A DNA stretch of 64,000 bases from the NCBI RefSeq assembly GCF_009910675.1, contig NZ_RSEJ01000013.1, forward strand, positions 1 through 64,000. The letters are read 5' to 3'. Origin of the DNA: Photobacterium alginatilyticum (GTDB lineage Bacteria > Pseudomonadota > Gammaproteobacteria > Enterobacterales > Vibrionaceae). Positions 48,324 to 58,406 of the stretch are shown here, one piece after another (position 1 is the first letter of the stretch; each line of letters opens with the position of its first letter). Below the pieces are notes generated by a model. The model made no database searches, was not told the origin of the DNA, and saw only the letters and a list, made by a program, of their open reading frames with translations. The translations under genes were made by a program, and so were the position numbers.

Positions 48324-49061
48324 ATGCTAACAAACCGCTTTGAACATCCGCTAAACGAAAAAGTACGCATTTATCTGCGTCTTGAGTATTTGATCAGGCA
48401 AATGACACATGCCAGCCAGCTTAATGATCAGTGGCAGCATCAGATCTTCTTCCGGGCCCTGTTTGATCTATTAGAAATTCTCGATCAGATCCAGCTCAAG
48501 TCCGAGCTGGCGAAAGATCTCGACAAACAACGCACCAAGCTCAAAAGCTGGCTCAATATCGACGGGGTCGATCAATCCGCCCTGCTCGCGATTCTCGATA
48601 ACATTGATCTGGCTCATCACCAGCTGATCACTGCCAGCCGGCTCGGCCAGGAGATCCGCGAAGATCGCTTTCTGAGCGGTATCAAGCAGCGCTTTTCTAT
48701 TCCTGGCGGCAGTTGCTGCTTTGACCTCCCGGCCCTGCATCACTGGCTACACTTACCATTGGCACACAAGCAAAATGACATGGCCAACTGGCTCAAGCAG
48801 CTTGCCGAGCTAACCGAAGCACTCAATTTATGGCTCCGCCTGATCCGAGACTCGGGCCAGTATCAGCCACAAATCGCTCGCGGCGGTTTTTTCCAGCATG
48901 ATGCCGACGATGCCAACTTGTTACGGTTGGAAATTTGCCCTAGCTATGGGGTATACCCTATGATATCGGGCCATCGCAGCCGCTTTGCCATTCGCTTCTC
49001 GCCTTTTGAAGAAGGCGCAGGCATTGCCGAGGCCATCGACTTTAAACTAGCAATCTGCTGA
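48324..49061 (+). CDS. zapD: Cell division protein ZapD
   Basis: This 245-residue cytosolic protein (formerly YacF) cross-links FtsZ filaments and stabilises the Z-ring. Family features include [19 protein letters not shown] near the start and the C-terminal [22 protein letters not shown]. It is next to coaE and yacG in the conserved order; ftsZ, its partner, is 6 kb away in the same window. Confidence 0.95.
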   Translation: MLTNRFEHPLNEKVRIYLRLEYLIRQMTHASQLNDQWQHQIFFRALFDLLEILDQIQLKSELAKDLDKQRTKLKSWLNIDGVDQSALLAILDNIDLAHHQLITASRLGQEIREDRFLSGIKQRFSIPGGSCCFDLPALHHWLHLPLAHKQNDMANWLKQLAELTEALNLWLRLIRDSGQYQPQIARGGFFQHDADDANLLRLEICPSYGVYPMISGHRSRFAIRFSPFEEGAGIAEAIDFKLAIC

Positions 49062-49068
49062 GGTTTAT

Positions 49069-49290
49069 GTGACACAATCTAATACGGTGCTTTCAAGCAA
49101 CATTACCATTGTTAAATGCCCGACCTGCCAATCAAAAGTGAAGTGGAGCGTGGAAAGCCCATTTCGTCCGTTTTGCTCCAAGCGCTGTCAGCTAATTGAC
49201 CTGGGTGAATGGGCGGAAGAGGAAAAAGCCATACCGGGCGCGCCGGATATGTCCGATTCTGACGGTTGGTCAGAAGATATGGGCTATTAA
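49069..49290 (+). CDS. yacG: DNA gyrase inhibitor YacG
   Basis: This 73-residue zinc-ribbon protein binds GyrB and inhibits gyrase in E. coli. It starts with GTG at 49069 and Shine-Dalgarno GAGG. The four zinc ligands are in CPTCQ and FCSKRC (C-x2-C, C-x3-C), followed by DLGEWAEEE. It lies eight bases after zapD. Confidence 0.93.
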   Translation: MTQSNTVLSSNITIVKCPTCQSKVKWSVESPFRPFCSKRCQLIDLGEWAEEEKAIPGAPDMSDSDGWSEDMGY

Positions 49291-49395
49291 AAGGCTACGA
49301 GAATATTCGGCCCTGGGAGCGAGGAAGAGCCAAGCCAGCTCATCCTAGGGCCCAGGAGCCACAAGCTATAATCCTTAATCCAGAACCAACCGGGG

Positions 49396-49794
49396 TTATA
49401 TCCCCATCAGCTTATCCAGCACCACCTCGTTGGCTTCGGGAAACGCATAATCGCGCAAACACGTCAACTTGACCCACTCGCCAGGCTGCCCTTCCTTGCC
49501 GTAGGCTTCGCCCTCAAATGCCTTGATCAGGAAGAAGTCAAACTTCAGTGACTTTTCCGGGTAATCATGTTCAAGCGCCATAAAATGCTCCAGCTCCGTT
49601 GCCTGAATACCGACTTCCTCATCCAGCTCACGGATCACTGCCTGCTCGGCTGTCTCTCCCCGCTCGACCTTGCCACCGGCGAACTCCCAAAATCCTCCCT
49701 TATGGGCTTTGGCTGCACGTCGGGTGATAAAAACCTCATCTTGTTGAGCATTAAGAATGATCCCTGCCGAGATCCACACCTGTTTCTTTTCCAA
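49396..49794 (-). CDS. mutT: 8-oxo-dGTP diphosphatase MutT
   Basis: This Nudix enzyme removes oxidised 8-oxo-dGTP from the nucleotide pool and prevents A:T to C:G mutations. The Nudix box is GGKVERGETAEQAVIRELDEEVG, intact. The preferred start is TTG at 49794 (product about 132 residues, MutT-like from EKKQVWISAGIIL); the frame is open to an ATG at 49872 with no family match in the extension. In E. coli mutT is co-transcribed with secA. Here a terminator and a MITE separate them. Confidence 0.9.
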   Translation of the reverse strand: MEKKQVWISAGIILNAQQDEVFITRRAAKAHKGGFWEFAGGKVERGETAEQAVIRELDEEVGIQATELEHFMALEHDYPEKSLKFDFFLIKAFEGEAYGKEGQPGEWVKLTCLRDYAFPEANEVVLDKLMGI

Positions 49795-49891
49795 ACTGAT
49801 ACCTGCTATCCATATCGAGTCGCCAGCGGTGCACACGAAAACCACATGTTTCCAAAGTACGCCCCTGCCCATCCCGCTTTTATTTCGACTA

Positions 49892-50054
49892 ATACCAATC
49901 TACATAAGTATTTGATCATTCTTGCTGGTTAAAATCACTTTTAACTACGTTATGAATTTTGTAATTAGAGTAACTAGTTAGCGGCAATTCATGCCTTGTT
50001 CTAAGTAATTTTTCCTGCGCAACTATCTGAACAACTACTTATCCAGATTGGTAT
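49892..50054. mobile_element. MITE with 23-bp terminal inverted repeats
   Basis: The 163-base element has ends starting ATACCAATCT on the left and, on the reverse strand, the same sequence on the right. Terminal repeats match at 20 of 23 positions. It encodes no protein and is AT-rich (about two-thirds). A TA duplication may flank it. It is therefore a non-autonomous transposable element, probably dispersed in relatives. It lies in the secA-mutT gap and may provide part of the mutT leader. Confidence 0.82.
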
Positions 50055-50058
50055 AAAC

Positions 50059-50082
50059 AAAAGGCCGCTTGCGCGGCCTTTT
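50059..50082 (-). terminator. Terminator downstream of secA
   Basis: AAAAGGCCGC and GCGGCCTTTT form a 10-bp stem with a TTGC loop. On the minus strand a T-rich run follows. It is 32 bases after the secA stop and directly abuts the MITE. Confidence 0.88.
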
Positions 50083-50113
50083 CACTGTATCAAACTGTTT
50101 TACGGCTAATCAA

Positions 50114-52840
50114 TTAGCTGATCTTACCGTGGCACTGCTTGTATTTCTTGCCGGAGCCACATGGACAAGGCTCATTTCGACCCACTTTGCGATCTTCACG
50201 CTGGAAAGGAGCGCTTTCGCCACTTTCAGTGCTTTCATCGGCAATCTGGCTTTCTGCATTCTGGTGCTGGAACTGTTGACGACGAGCCAGCTCTTCCGCC
50301 TGACGGCGACGCTCTGCTTCCAGACGCTCAACTTCTTCCTGCTGCTGAACACGCACCTTGCTGAGGATCATAATAACATCAGATTTAAGGCTCTCCAGCA
50401 TTCCCTCGAACAGCTCAAACGACTCGCGCTTGTATTCCTGCTTAGGGTTCTTCTGGGCATAGCCGCGCAGGTGAATACCCTGACGCAGGTGATCCATCGC
50501 AGCCAAGTGCTCTTTCCAAAGCGTATCAAGGTTTTGCAGCATGACCGTCTTCTCGAAGTTACGCAGTACCGCAGCACCGACAACCTCTTCTTTCTCACGG
50601 TAAATCTCTACAGCCTTCTCGACGATACGCTCACGCAGTGCTTCTTCGTAAAGCTTCTCTTCGGTATCCAGCCACTCCTGAATTGGCAGCTCCATATCGA
50701 AGTCTGTTTTCAGACGCTCTTCCAGCCCAGGTACATCCCACATTTCTTCCAGAGATTGCGGCGGAATATGGCCATCGATAACAGCCTGGATCACATCTTC
50801 ACGGTTCTGCTCGATCATCTCGCTGATGTCTTCGGCATTCATCAGCTCGTCACGCAGCTCGTAAACCACCTTACGCTGATCATTGGCAACATCATCGAAT
50901 TCAAGCAGCTGTTTACGGATATCGAAGTTACGACCTTCTACCTTGCGCTGGGCATTCTCAATCGCCTTGGTCACCCATGGGTGCTCAATCGCTTCGCCTT
51001 CTTCCATCCCCAGCTTCTTCATCATGTTGGAAACACGATCAGAGGCAAAGATACGCATCAGGCCATCTTCCATCGACAGGTAGAAGCGAGATGAACCCGG
51101 ATCCCCCTGACGACCAGAACGACCACGCAGCTGGTTATCAATACGACGAGATTCATGGCGCTCAGTACCGATAATATGCAAACCACCGGCAGCCAGCACA
51201 GCGTCATGGCTTTCTTTCCACTTGGCTTTAATCGCTGCAACCTGCTCATCAGTCGGGTTATCAAGCTTGGCCACGTCACTCTGCCACGAGCCACCCAGTA
51301 CGATATCGGTACCACGACCTGCCATGTTAGTTGCAATTGTTACCGCACCAGACTGGCCAGCCTCGGCAACAATGTCAGCTTCCTTCTCGTGGAACTTGGC
51401 ATTCAGTACCTGGTGCTTGATGCCTTGCTTTTTCAGAGCGTTAGACAGAAGCTCAGATTTTTCAATCGATACGGTACCGACCAATACCGGCTGACCTTTG
51501 CCGACACGCTCTTTAATGTCTTCGCTAATCGCAGCAAATTTTTCCAGCTCGGTCATATAAACCAGATCACCCATGTCATCACGGATCATCGGTTTGTTGG
51601 TTGGCAGCACAACAGTTTCCAGGCCGTAGATTGACTGGAATTCGAACGCTTCTGTATCGGCTGTACCTGTCATGCCAGACAGCTTGGAGTAAAGGCGGAA
51701 ATAGTTCTGGAAAGTGATCGAGGCCAGCGTCTGGTTCTCGTTCTGGATCTTCACATTTTCCTTGGCTTCTACTGACTGGTGCAGGCCTTCAGACCAGCGA
51801 CGTCCCGGCATAGTACGACCGGTGTGCTCATCAACGATGATCACTTCATCATCTTTAACAATGTAGTCAACATCACGCTCGAACAGAACATGGGCACGCA
51901 GTGCGGCATGAACATGGTGCAGCAGGCTGATATTGGCTGGCGAGTACAGGGTATCGTCCTCGGCCATCATTTCTTTCTGCTTGAGCAGCTCTTCGACAAA
52001 CTCCTGGCCATTTTCGGTCAGGTGGGCCTGCTTGGCCTTCTCGTCGACAGTGTAGTGGCCTTCACCACGGTATTCTTCGCTATCTTCCTGATCCTGTTTT
52101 ACCAGTTCAGGGATCAGCTTGTTGATCTGGATGTACAGCTCAGAGCTGTCTTCTGCCGGACCGGAGATGATCAGCGGGGTACGGGCTTCATCGATAAGGA
52201 TGGAGTCGACTTCATCGACTACCGCGAAGAAACGCTCACGCTGAACGCGATCTTCCGGACGGAAAGCCATGTTATCGCGCAGGTAGTCAAAACCAAACTC
52301 ATTGTTGGTTCCGTACAGGATATCTGCCGCATACGCTTCTTTCTTCGCTTGCGGCGGCATGTTCGGCACGTTAACGCCGACAGTCATGCCAAGGAATTCA
52401 AATAGAGGACGGTTAGTTTCCGCATCACGCGCGGCCAGGTAATCATTCACCGTAACGATGTGAACGCCTTTACCCGTCAGGGCATTCAGGTAAGCCGGTA
52501 GTGTCGCCGTCAGGGTTTTACCCTCACCAGTACGCATCTCGGCGATCTGGCAATCGTTAAGCACCATGCCGCCAATCAGCTGGACATCGAAGTGACGCAT
52601 ACCAAATACACGCTTCGACGCTTCACGCACGGTTGCAAAGGCTTCTGGTAGCAGCTGGTCCAGGTTCTCACCTTGTTCCAGACGCTCACGGAACTCAGCA
52701 GTTTTCGCTTTCAGCTCTTCGTCTTGCAGGCTTTCTAATTGAGGTTCTAGCTTGTTGATCTGATCAACAATTTTACGCAAACGACGCAGAGTGCGGTCGT
52801 TACGGCTACCGATAACTTTGGTCAGTAGTTTTGATAACAT
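50114..52840 (-). CDS. secA: Preprotein translocase ATPase SecA
   Basis: SecA drives post-translational export through SecYEG. The 908-residue protein has Walker [18 protein letters not shown] (DEAD-like), the preprotein cross-linking region and AGRGTDI. A C-terminal zinc/SecB-binding tail [14 protein letters not shown] ends it. A linker rich in Glu/Arg/Gln lies before the tail. No secM-like arrest peptide gene could be recognised in the 340 bases upstream. Confidence 0.97.
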   Translation of the reverse strand: MLSKLLTKVIGSRNDRTLRRLRKIVDQINKLEPQLESLQDEELKAKTAEFRERLEQGENLDQLLPEAFATVREASKRVFGMRHFDVQLIGGMVLNDCQIAEMRTGEGKTLTATLPAYLNALTGKGVHIVTVNDYLAARDAETNRPLFEFLGMTVGVNVPNMPPQAKKEAYAADILYGTNNEFGFDYLRDNMAFRPEDRVQRERFFAVVDEVDSILIDEARTPLIISGPAEDSSELYIQINKLIPELVKQDQEDSEEYRGEGHYTVDEKAKQAHLTENGQEFVEELLKQKEMMAEDDTLYSPANISLLHHVHAALRAHVLFERDVDYIVKDDEVIIVDEHTGRTMPGRRWSEGLHQSVEAKENVKIQNENQTLASITFQNYFRLYSKLSGMTGTADTEAFEFQSIYGLETVVLPTNKPMIRDDMGDLVYMTELEKFAAISEDIKERVGKGQPVLVGTVSIEKSELLSNALKKQGIKHQVLNAKFHEKEADIVAEAGQSGAVTIATNMAGRGTDIVLGGSWQSDVAKLDNPTDEQVAAIKAKWKESHDAVLAAGGLHIIGTERHESRRIDNQLRGRSGRQGDPGSSRFYLSMEDGLMRIFASDRVSNMMKKLGMEEGEAIEHPWVTKAIENAQRKVEGRNFDIRKQLLEFDDVANDQRKVVYELRDELMNAEDISEMIEQNREDVIQAVIDGHIPPQSLEEMWDVPGLEERLKTDFDMELPIQEWLDTEEKLYEEALRERIVEKAVEIYREKEEVVGAAVLRNFEKTVMLQNLDTLWKEHLAAMDHLRQGIHLRGYAQKNPKQEYKRESFELFEGMLESLKSDVIMILSKVRVQQQEEVERLEAERRRQAEELARRQQFQHQNAESQIADESTESGESAPFQREDRKVGRNEPCPCGSGKKYKQCHGKIS

Positions 52841-53145
52841 GGCGTTGCCGTTTTCTCTTTGTTATTTCAGCTTCAGTACTGGCTGAATCGCTTAATCTGG
52901 GTTTCATAACCGGGATTCCTGTCCCGCCTGAATCCGCCACAAGAATGTGACAACAGAAGCCGACACGAAAAACAATGGTTATAAATGATATTGTGACCCT
53001 CTGGTTTAATTTCAAGGGCTAGATGAAAACAATACCAATGTTTTGCTTGGGGACAGTGTTTTAGCAACAGCTGCATCCCTCGCGGCCAGGCATATCTGCC
53101 ATTGCTATAGAAAACAGCCAATCATTAACCTGCATTCTATAGACT

Positions 53146-53154
53146 TGATATAAT
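53146..53154 (+). promoter_or_regulatory. Extended -10 promoter upstream of dciA
   Basis: TGATATAAT has a perfect TATAAT preceded by TG at the extended -10 position. The -35 (TAACCT region) is poor, as is typical of such promoters. It would start transcription near 53161, upstream of the short reading frame and dciA. Confidence 0.6.
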
Positions 53155-53177
53155 ATGACATATTAACGAGGTCGCCT

Positions 53178-53237
53178 ATGATAAAAGCGGACGACTTACG
53201 ACTCATATTCGAAAAATTAGAACTTAGCCCTAATTAG
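53178..53237 (+). CDS. Possible 19-residue upstream peptide
   Basis: ATG at 53178 has a good Shine-Dalgarno (GAGG, six bases upstream) and encodes MIKADDLRLIFEKLELSPN, ending 10 bases before dciA. It is in a different frame. It might be a leader peptide or a vestigial gene start. No homologue is recognised; short frames arise by chance. Confidence 0.3.
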   Translation: MIKADDLRLIFEKLELSPN

Positions 53238-53247
53238 GACATGTCAC

Positions 53248-53709
53248 ATGCGTGATCACCGCCCCCGAACCACCGCCAGCCTGCTCGATGACAGCCAGAT
53301 TGGCAACATCCAGCAACGTGCTATCGCGCTGAGCAAACTCGACAAAGCCGTCAAACAGCACCTGGATTGCTCGGATCACTGCCGGGTCAGCAACTATCGC
53401 CAGGGTACGTTAATCATTGAAACGGCCTCTGCATCCTGGTCGATGCGGCTCAACTACGAGCGGAACAATCTGATCCGAAAATTACGCGAGCAGCTGCTGC
53501 CGCAACTGGCAAGTATCGAGGTAAAGGTGAACCCGGCACTGGCCGCGGTCGAAAGAAAGCAGGAAGACAAGGCGCCGGATATTGTTCAGAAGCCAATATC
53601 CCCGCTGGCAGCCCAATATTTACTGACGACGGCCAAGAACGCGCCGGATAAGGTCAAGAAAAAGCTAGAGAGGCTGGCAGCATTGGCCGCGAATAAACGC
53701 CGGGAGTGA
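53248..53709 (+). CDS. dciA: DciA family replicative helicase loader (DUF721)
   Basis: DciA loads the DnaB helicase in bacteria without DnaC, including Vibrio. The 153-residue protein has the DUF721/KH-like domain (about residues 25-105: LDKAVKQHL...GTLIIETASASWSMRLNYERNNLIRKLREQL), where SASW...L..ER is the family hallmark. A basic, probably disordered tail follows. It lies between secA and lpxC, both divergent or convergent to it, a conserved location in Vibrionaceae. Confidence 0.92.
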   Translation: MRDHRPRTTASLLDDSQIGNIQQRAIALSKLDKAVKQHLDCSDHCRVSNYRQGTLIIETASASWSMRLNYERNNLIRKLREQLLPQLASIEVKVNPALAAVERKQEDKAPDIVQKPISPLAAQYLLTTAKNAPDKVKKKLERLAALAANKRRE

Positions 53710-53757
53710 TGATGTCGACGGGTGGTGTAACAGCGCCAGCGATGGTTCAGTTGATAC

Positions 53758-53787
53758 AAAAACGCCGGACAATGTCCGGCGTTTTTT
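53758..53787. terminator. Bidirectional terminator between dciA and lpxC
   Basis: AACGCCGGAC and GTCCGGCGTT form a 10-bp stem with an AAT loop, flanked by A5 and T6. It serves both convergent genes. Confidence 0.92.
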
Positions 53788-53803
53788 AATTCTGCATTTG
53801 TGC

Positions 53804-54721
53804 TTAGGCGAGCACCATACCCGGCTGGGCAAAGGTAACCGGCACTTCACGCTCATCTTCGAAGGTAGACCATTCGTAGGCTTCCTGATCAGCCAGGACT
53901 GCACGCAGCACCTTGTTGTTCAGGGCGTGGCCCGATTTATAGGCACACATCTCGCCGATAATGTTATGGCCACACATGTACAGGTCGCCAATCGCATCCA
54001 GCACCTTGTGCGTCACCAACTCGTTATCAAAGCGCAGGCCTTCGTCATTCAGGATGCGGTAATCATCCAGAACAATGGCGTTATCAAAGCTACCCCCCAG
54101 ACACAAGTTCTGCGACTGAAGGTACTCGATATCACGCATGAAGCCGAAAGTACGGGCACGGCTGATGTCCTTGACAAATGACTGGCTCGAGAAGTCCAAC
54201 ACTAAACGCTGCTGCTCAGATTCAATCGCCGGGTGATTAAAATCGATAGCGAAGTCCAGACGGAACCCGTTATACGGACGGAGCTCAGCCCATTTGTCGC
54301 CATCTTCGACGCGAACAGTTTTTTTGATACGCAAGAAACGCTTAGGAGCGCCCAGGGTCTCAATACCGGCAGACTGCAACAGGTAGATAAACGGGCTTGC
54401 ACTGCCATCCATAATTGGGATTTCAGGTGCATCAACCTCGATAATCACATTATCGATTCCCATACCTGCCAAAGCTGCGTTTAGGTGTTCAACCGTTGAG
54501 ATGCGCACACCTTCCTCGTTTACAAGGGCGGTACACAGCATGGTATCACGCACAGAGTCGGCATCTGCGGGAAAGTCCACAGGCGGATTCAAATCTGTAC
54601 GACGATAGATCACACCGGTATTTGCGGCAGCAGGACGCAGAATAAGCGTGACTTTACGTCCAGAGTGAAGTCCCACCCCAGTCGTTTGCACTATGCTTTT
54701 CAGTGTACGTTGTCTGATCAT
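53804..54721 (-). CDS. lpxC: UDP-3-O-acyl-N-acetylglucosamine deacetylase
   Basis: This zinc deacetylase performs the committed step of lipid A synthesis. The 305 residues match the E. coli length. Zinc ligands H79, H238 and D242, and the catalytic H265, occur at the E. coli positions. The C-terminal region, which directs FtsH proteolysis in E. coli, ends here in MVLA, close to the E. coli LA-type end. It is downstream of ftsZ in the conserved order. Confidence 0.97.
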   Translation of the reverse strand: MIRQRTLKSIVQTTGVGLHSGRKVTLILRPAAANTGVIYRRTDLNPPVDFPADADSVRDTMLCTALVNEEGVRISTVEHLNAALAGMGIDNVIIEVDAPEIPIMDGSASPFIYLLQSAGIETLGAPKRFLRIKKTVRVEDGDKWAELRPYNGFRLDFAIDFNHPAIESEQQRLVLDFSSQSFVKDISRARTFGFMRDIEYLQSQNLCLGGSFDNAIVLDDYRILNDEGLRFDNELVTHKVLDAIGDLYMCGHNIIGEMCAYKSGHALNNKVLRAVLADQEAYEWSTFEDEREVPVTFAQPGMVLA

Positions 54722-54755
54722 CTGCTCTTCTCAACTTAAATTAGCCAATACATCG

Positions 54756-54788
54756 GCCCATTACCGTGCAATTGCACGATAAATGGGC
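54756..54788 (-). other. Stem-loop between ftsZ and lpxC
   Basis: The outer stem GCCCATT/AATGGGC encloses a perfect inner palindrome CGTGCAATTGCACG. There is no U-run, so it may be an mRNA processing or stability element, or a weak terminator; lpxC starts 35 bases downstream. Confidence 0.5.
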
Positions 54789-54835
54789 AAACATCTTACC
54801 ACTTATTGAGCGGTAACCCAAACAATTTACGCTGG

Positions 54836-56032
54836 CTAGTCAGCCTGCTTGCGTAAAAATGCTGGAATATCAAGGTAGTCATGGTCAGCCTGAGGCTTTG
54901 ACTTCGCCGCCGCTGAAGATGAGCCTTGTTGCACATTCGCTTCGGCCGCAGGAGCCTGCTGGCTCAGCGGTGCTGGCTTAGTCTCCTCGACGGTCGGTGC
55001 TGCTGCAGCGGGCTTTTCCTGCGCAACTGCCTGGACCGGCTTAGACGACGTCACCAGAGTGATATCCGGCTTGCTCTCTTTACCAATACCCGTAGCAACA
55101 ACCGTTACACGCAACTCATCCGTCATCTCAGGATCCAGAGACGTACCGATAACAACCGTTGCGTTGTCTGATGCGAACGCTTTCACTGTGTTACCCACAG
55201 TTTCGAACTCGTCAAGACGCATATCCAGACCCGCAGTAATGTTAACCAACACACCACGAGCACCAGCCAGGTCGATGTCTTCCAGCAGCGGGCTGGAGAT
55301 AGCCATTTCAGCGGCTTCTTCAGCACGATCATCGCCAGTTGCAACACCGCTCCCCATCATGGCATGACCCATTTCAGACATCACGGTACGTACGTCAGCA
55401 AAGTCGACGTTAATCATACCCGGACGGGTAATTAGCTCTGCAATGCCCTGTACTGCGTTCTTGAGTACGTCATTTGCCTTGGCAAAGGCATCCAGCAAAG
55501 TAATACCGCGGCCCAGCACTTTCAGCAGCTTTTCGTTTGGAATCGTGATCAGCGAGTCGACGTGCTTTGACAGCTCTTCGATACCCTGCTCAGCAAAGGC
55601 CATACGCTTCTTACCTTCAAAGCTAAATGGTTTGGTCACCACAGCAACAGTAAGAATGCCCAGCTCTTTCGCCACCTCAGCAATGATCGGAGCCGCACCG
55701 GTACCGGTACCGCCACCCATTCCTGCCGCGATGAAGATCATGTCCGAGCCTTGCAGCTCAGCCTTGATCGCCTCACGATCTTCCAGTGCCGAGTCACGAC
55801 CCACCTGAGGGTTCGCACCCGCACCCAAACCTTTGGTGATATCACCACCGATCTGGATCACTGTACTTACACTGCTTTTCCGAAGCGCCTGAGCATCAGT
55901 ATTGACACTGATGAACTCAACACCTTCAATCGACTCACGTACCATGTGATCGACAGCATTACCGCCGCCGCCGCCAACGCCAATGACCTTAATTACCGCT
56001 TCATCAGACATTTCCATCATCGGTTCAAACAT
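54836..56032 (-). CDS. ftsZ: Cell division protein FtsZ
   Basis: This tubulin-like GTPase forms the Z-ring. The 398-residue protein has [11 protein letters not shown] at the start, the tubulin signature GGGTGTG, the T7-loop region [11 protein letters not shown], and the conserved C-terminal peptide [14 protein letters not shown] that binds FtsA, ZipA and ZapD. An Ala/Pro/Gln-rich linker precedes it. It is 34 bases downstream of ftsA. Confidence 0.98.
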   Translation of the reverse strand: MFEPMMEMSDEAVIKVIGVGGGGGNAVDHMVRESIEGVEFISVNTDAQALRKSSVSTVIQIGGDITKGLGAGANPQVGRDSALEDREAIKAELQGSDMIFIAAGMGGGTGTGAAPIIAEVAKELGILTVAVVTKPFSFEGKKRMAFAEQGIEELSKHVDSLITIPNEKLLKVLGRGITLLDAFAKANDVLKNAVQGIAELITRPGMINVDFADVRTVMSEMGHAMMGSGVATGDDRAEEAAEMAISSPLLEDIDLAGARGVLVNITAGLDMRLDEFETVGNTVKAFASDNATVVIGTSLDPEMTDELRVTVVATGIGKESKPDITLVTSSKPVQAVAQEKPAAAAPTVEETKPAPLSQQAPAAEANVQQGSSSAAAKSKPQADHDYLDIPAFLRKQAD

Positions 56033-56066
56033 TTGTTCTCTCCGTTTATCCTGTTCGCATCAGGTT

Positions 56067-57323
56067 TTAAAATTCTTTTCTTAGCCAGCCACTGATTTTG
56101 GAGAAAATTCCGGATACCGAACGCTTCGGCTCCAGCTCACCATCATCAAATGTCTGACTGTCCTTTCCGTAATGCAGTAAACCTACTGCAGTTGCATAGT
56201 GCGGAGCCTGAACATAATCAGTCAGCCCACTTAGCTCAAGCGGTTGCCCGATCCGTACCTGATTGCGAAAAACTCGCTCGGCACATTCAATCAGGCCTTC
56301 CATCTGTGCGGCACCGCCGGTTAGAACGATACCTGCCGCTAAATGGTGCTTCACCCCTGCATTACGCAGTTGTTCTTGTATTTCCAGCAGTTTCTGATTA
56401 ACCAGCCCCAACAGCTCGCTGTAACGGGGTTCTATCACTTCTGCCAGTGTCTGGCTCTGCAGGCTGCGTGACGGTCGACCACCGACACTCGGTACATCGA
56501 CCTTCGCATCTTTGCTCACCAGCTCGCTCAACGCACAGCCAAATTTCACTTTGATTTCTTCGGCATCACCCGGAGGCGTACCGAATGCATAGGCGATATC
56601 ACTGGTCACGACATTGCCGGCGTAAGGGATCACTTCGGCATGCCGCAATGCTCCGCCAGTCCAGACCGCTAGATCCATGGTACCGCCGCCGATATCAACC
56701 ACACAAACACCCAGTTCGCGCTCATCGGCTGTCAGTACCGCATGGCTGGCCGCCAAACCAGAGAAAATCAGCTGATCAACCTTTAGTCCACAGCGCTCGA
56801 CCGCTTTTACAATATTGCGAGCCATATCGTTGTGACAGGTGATCAAATGCACACTGGCTTCCATCCGAACGCCTGATAATCCAACAGGGTTTTTAATTCC
56901 CTCTTGATAATCAATAGCAAATTCCTGAGGAATTACATGTAAAGTTCGGTGTTCATCGCTAATTTTTACTGATTTCGCTGTATGAATAACATTATCAACG
57001 TCATCCTGCGTTACCTCTTTGTCAGAAATAGGCACCATGCCTTTTTCTGTCTGGCAACGTATATGTTTGCCGGATAACGACAAAAACACAGAGGAAATCT
57101 GGCAATCTGCCATCAGCTCAGCCTGATCGACTGCGCGCTGAACAGATTTGACGACGGACTCAAGATCATTAACCCCGCCTTTATCCATTCCCCGTGACGG
57201 GCTGCTGCCGACACCAATGACATTTACATTGCCATCAGGCAAGACTTCCCCAACCAAAGCACTCACTTTGGATGTGCCGATATCCAGGCCCACTATGAGT
57301 TTTTTATCTGCCGCCTTCGTCAT
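56067..57323 (-). CDS. ftsA: Cell division protein FtsA
   Basis: This 418-residue actin-like ATPase anchors FtsZ to the membrane. It has the phosphate motif VGLDIGTSKVSALV, VCVVDIGGGTMDLAV and VLTGGAAQMEGL. The C-terminal amphipathic helix (GIFSKISGWLRKEF) is the membrane-targeting sequence. It lies between ftsQ and ftsZ. Confidence 0.97.
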   Translation of the reverse strand: MTKAADKKLIVGLDIGTSKVSALVGEVLPDGNVNVIGVGSSPSRGMDKGGVNDLESVVKSVQRAVDQAELMADCQISSVFLSLSGKHIRCQTEKGMVPISDKEVTQDDVDNVIHTAKSVKISDEHRTLHVIPQEFAIDYQEGIKNPVGLSGVRMEASVHLITCHNDMARNIVKAVERCGLKVDQLIFSGLAASHAVLTADERELGVCVVDIGGGTMDLAVWTGGALRHAEVIPYAGNVVTSDIAYAFGTPPGDAEEIKVKFGCALSELVSKDAKVDVPSVGGRPSRSLQSQTLAEVIEPRYSELLGLVNQKLLEIQEQLRNAGVKHHLAAGIVLTGGAAQMEGLIECAERVFRNQVRIGQPLELSGLTDYVQAPHYATAVGLLHYGKDSQTFDDGELEPKRSVSGIFSKISGWLRKEF

Positions 57324-57390
57324 TAGCGCACGCTCTTATAGTTATACTCACCGAACAGCCCTGGTTATTCAGAGGCTTGTTCTGGTTGTA

Positions 57391-58179
57391 TTATTCTGGA
57401 ACCACTTTCCAACCCACAGCAGCCCCGGTATCGTAGCGCAAGTCTACGTACTCAATGGCTTTTCCCTGCTGCTCTAATTCAGGATATATGCCGATAAAGC
57501 GCTCTAGGCGCTCCATTCGGGCTTCTCGACCCAACTCGAGTCGAATTCCATTCTTTAGCCATACTCGCCAGGCCCGGCGTTCATTCAATGCCAATCTGGC
57601 AATGTCGAACCCGGCAAGCTGTAATATTGGTTGCATTTCATGCAACGCAGCCAGCACTTCGTGGCTGCTACCATCCGGCCCGCTTAATCCGGCCAGATGT
57701 TTCTCTGTGACCTGTTCCGCCGGTGCCTCGAACACCGCACCGTCAGTATTTACCAGGTATTGCTGGTTCCAGATTGCCGCCGGCTGGTGCTCAACCACAA
57801 AAACCTTGATGGAATCAGGCCATTGTTTTCGTACCGACGCTCTCGAAATCCAAGGCAACGCTTCCAGAGCCAGCTGGATCTCATCGACATCCTGGGTCAT
57901 AAAGCTGCCCAGGTGATCCAACTGCAGTATTCCCTGGCGAACATCGTCGGCACTCAGGTACTCAAGCTTTCCCTGAATCACCAACTGCGATAACGGCAAC
58001 CGGTTGGCGTCTGTCATCCAGTTTAACCCTGCGCTAACCAGCCAGGCGACAAAACCGATAACAAAGAGAAAAAATGCCACGCCTCCCCAATGTGCCGCCT
58101 TACCCAAAGAAGGCTGGGATACTCTTTTTAAGACTGCATCAGCCATATAATGTTTGTTTGCCCTTACCTCAATCATCAT
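57391..58179 (-). CDS. ftsQ: Cell division protein FtsQ
   Basis: This bitopic divisome protein bridges FtsBL and the septal enzymes. The 262 residues comprise a short cytosolic N-terminus, one membrane helix (about residues 32-52), a POTRA domain (LPLSQLVIQGKLEYLSADDVRQGIL) and the beta domain with GIRLELGRE. Two ATGs (58179, 58176) start it; a third at codon 12 is possible. It follows murC after a 227-base gap; ddl, found there in E. coli, is absent. Confidence 0.95.
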   Translation of the reverse strand: MMIEVRANKHYMADAVLKRVSQPSLGKAAHWGGVAFFLFVIGFVAWLVSAGLNWMTDANRLPLSQLVIQGKLEYLSADDVRQGILQLDHLGSFMTQDVDEIQLALEALPWISRASVRKQWPDSIKVFVVEHQPAAIWNQQYLVNTDGAVFEAPAEQVTEKHLAGLSGPDGSSHEVLAALHEMQPILQLAGFDIARLALNERRAWRVWLKNGIRLELGREARMERLERFIGIYPELEQQGKAIEYVDLRYDTGAAVGWKVVPE

Positions 58180-58406
58180 TACCCCTCCAACATCACCGGG
58201 AGGGATAACTGACGCTTGGAAAAGTCAGGTAGGAATGCACAAAGTTGATCGATTATACCGACCAACCCGTTGCTCTCCAACTATTGTTGAAGGTTTCCTT
58301 TCATATCCTGAGATCAAAACCTAATAAATGGTTATATCACGGGCACTTTGCCGCTTAAAAATGATGCAATAAATGTACCATCTTGCTTTCAACTATTGAT
58401 AAGTAA

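Noticed and set aside
50069..51094. 341-codon open frame opposite secA
   Set aside because: Antisense shadow of secA; starts inside the secA terminator region and shows only Leu/Phe-rich antisense composition.
52873..53121. 82-codon frame upstream of secA as secM
   Set aside because: No signal peptide, no arrest motif similar to FSTPVWISQAQGIRAGP, and no Shine-Dalgarno.
58180..58406. Missing ddl between murC and ftsQ as a lineage-specific deletion
   Set aside because: Absence of ddl at this place is usual in Vibrionaceae; the gap shows no gene remnant.
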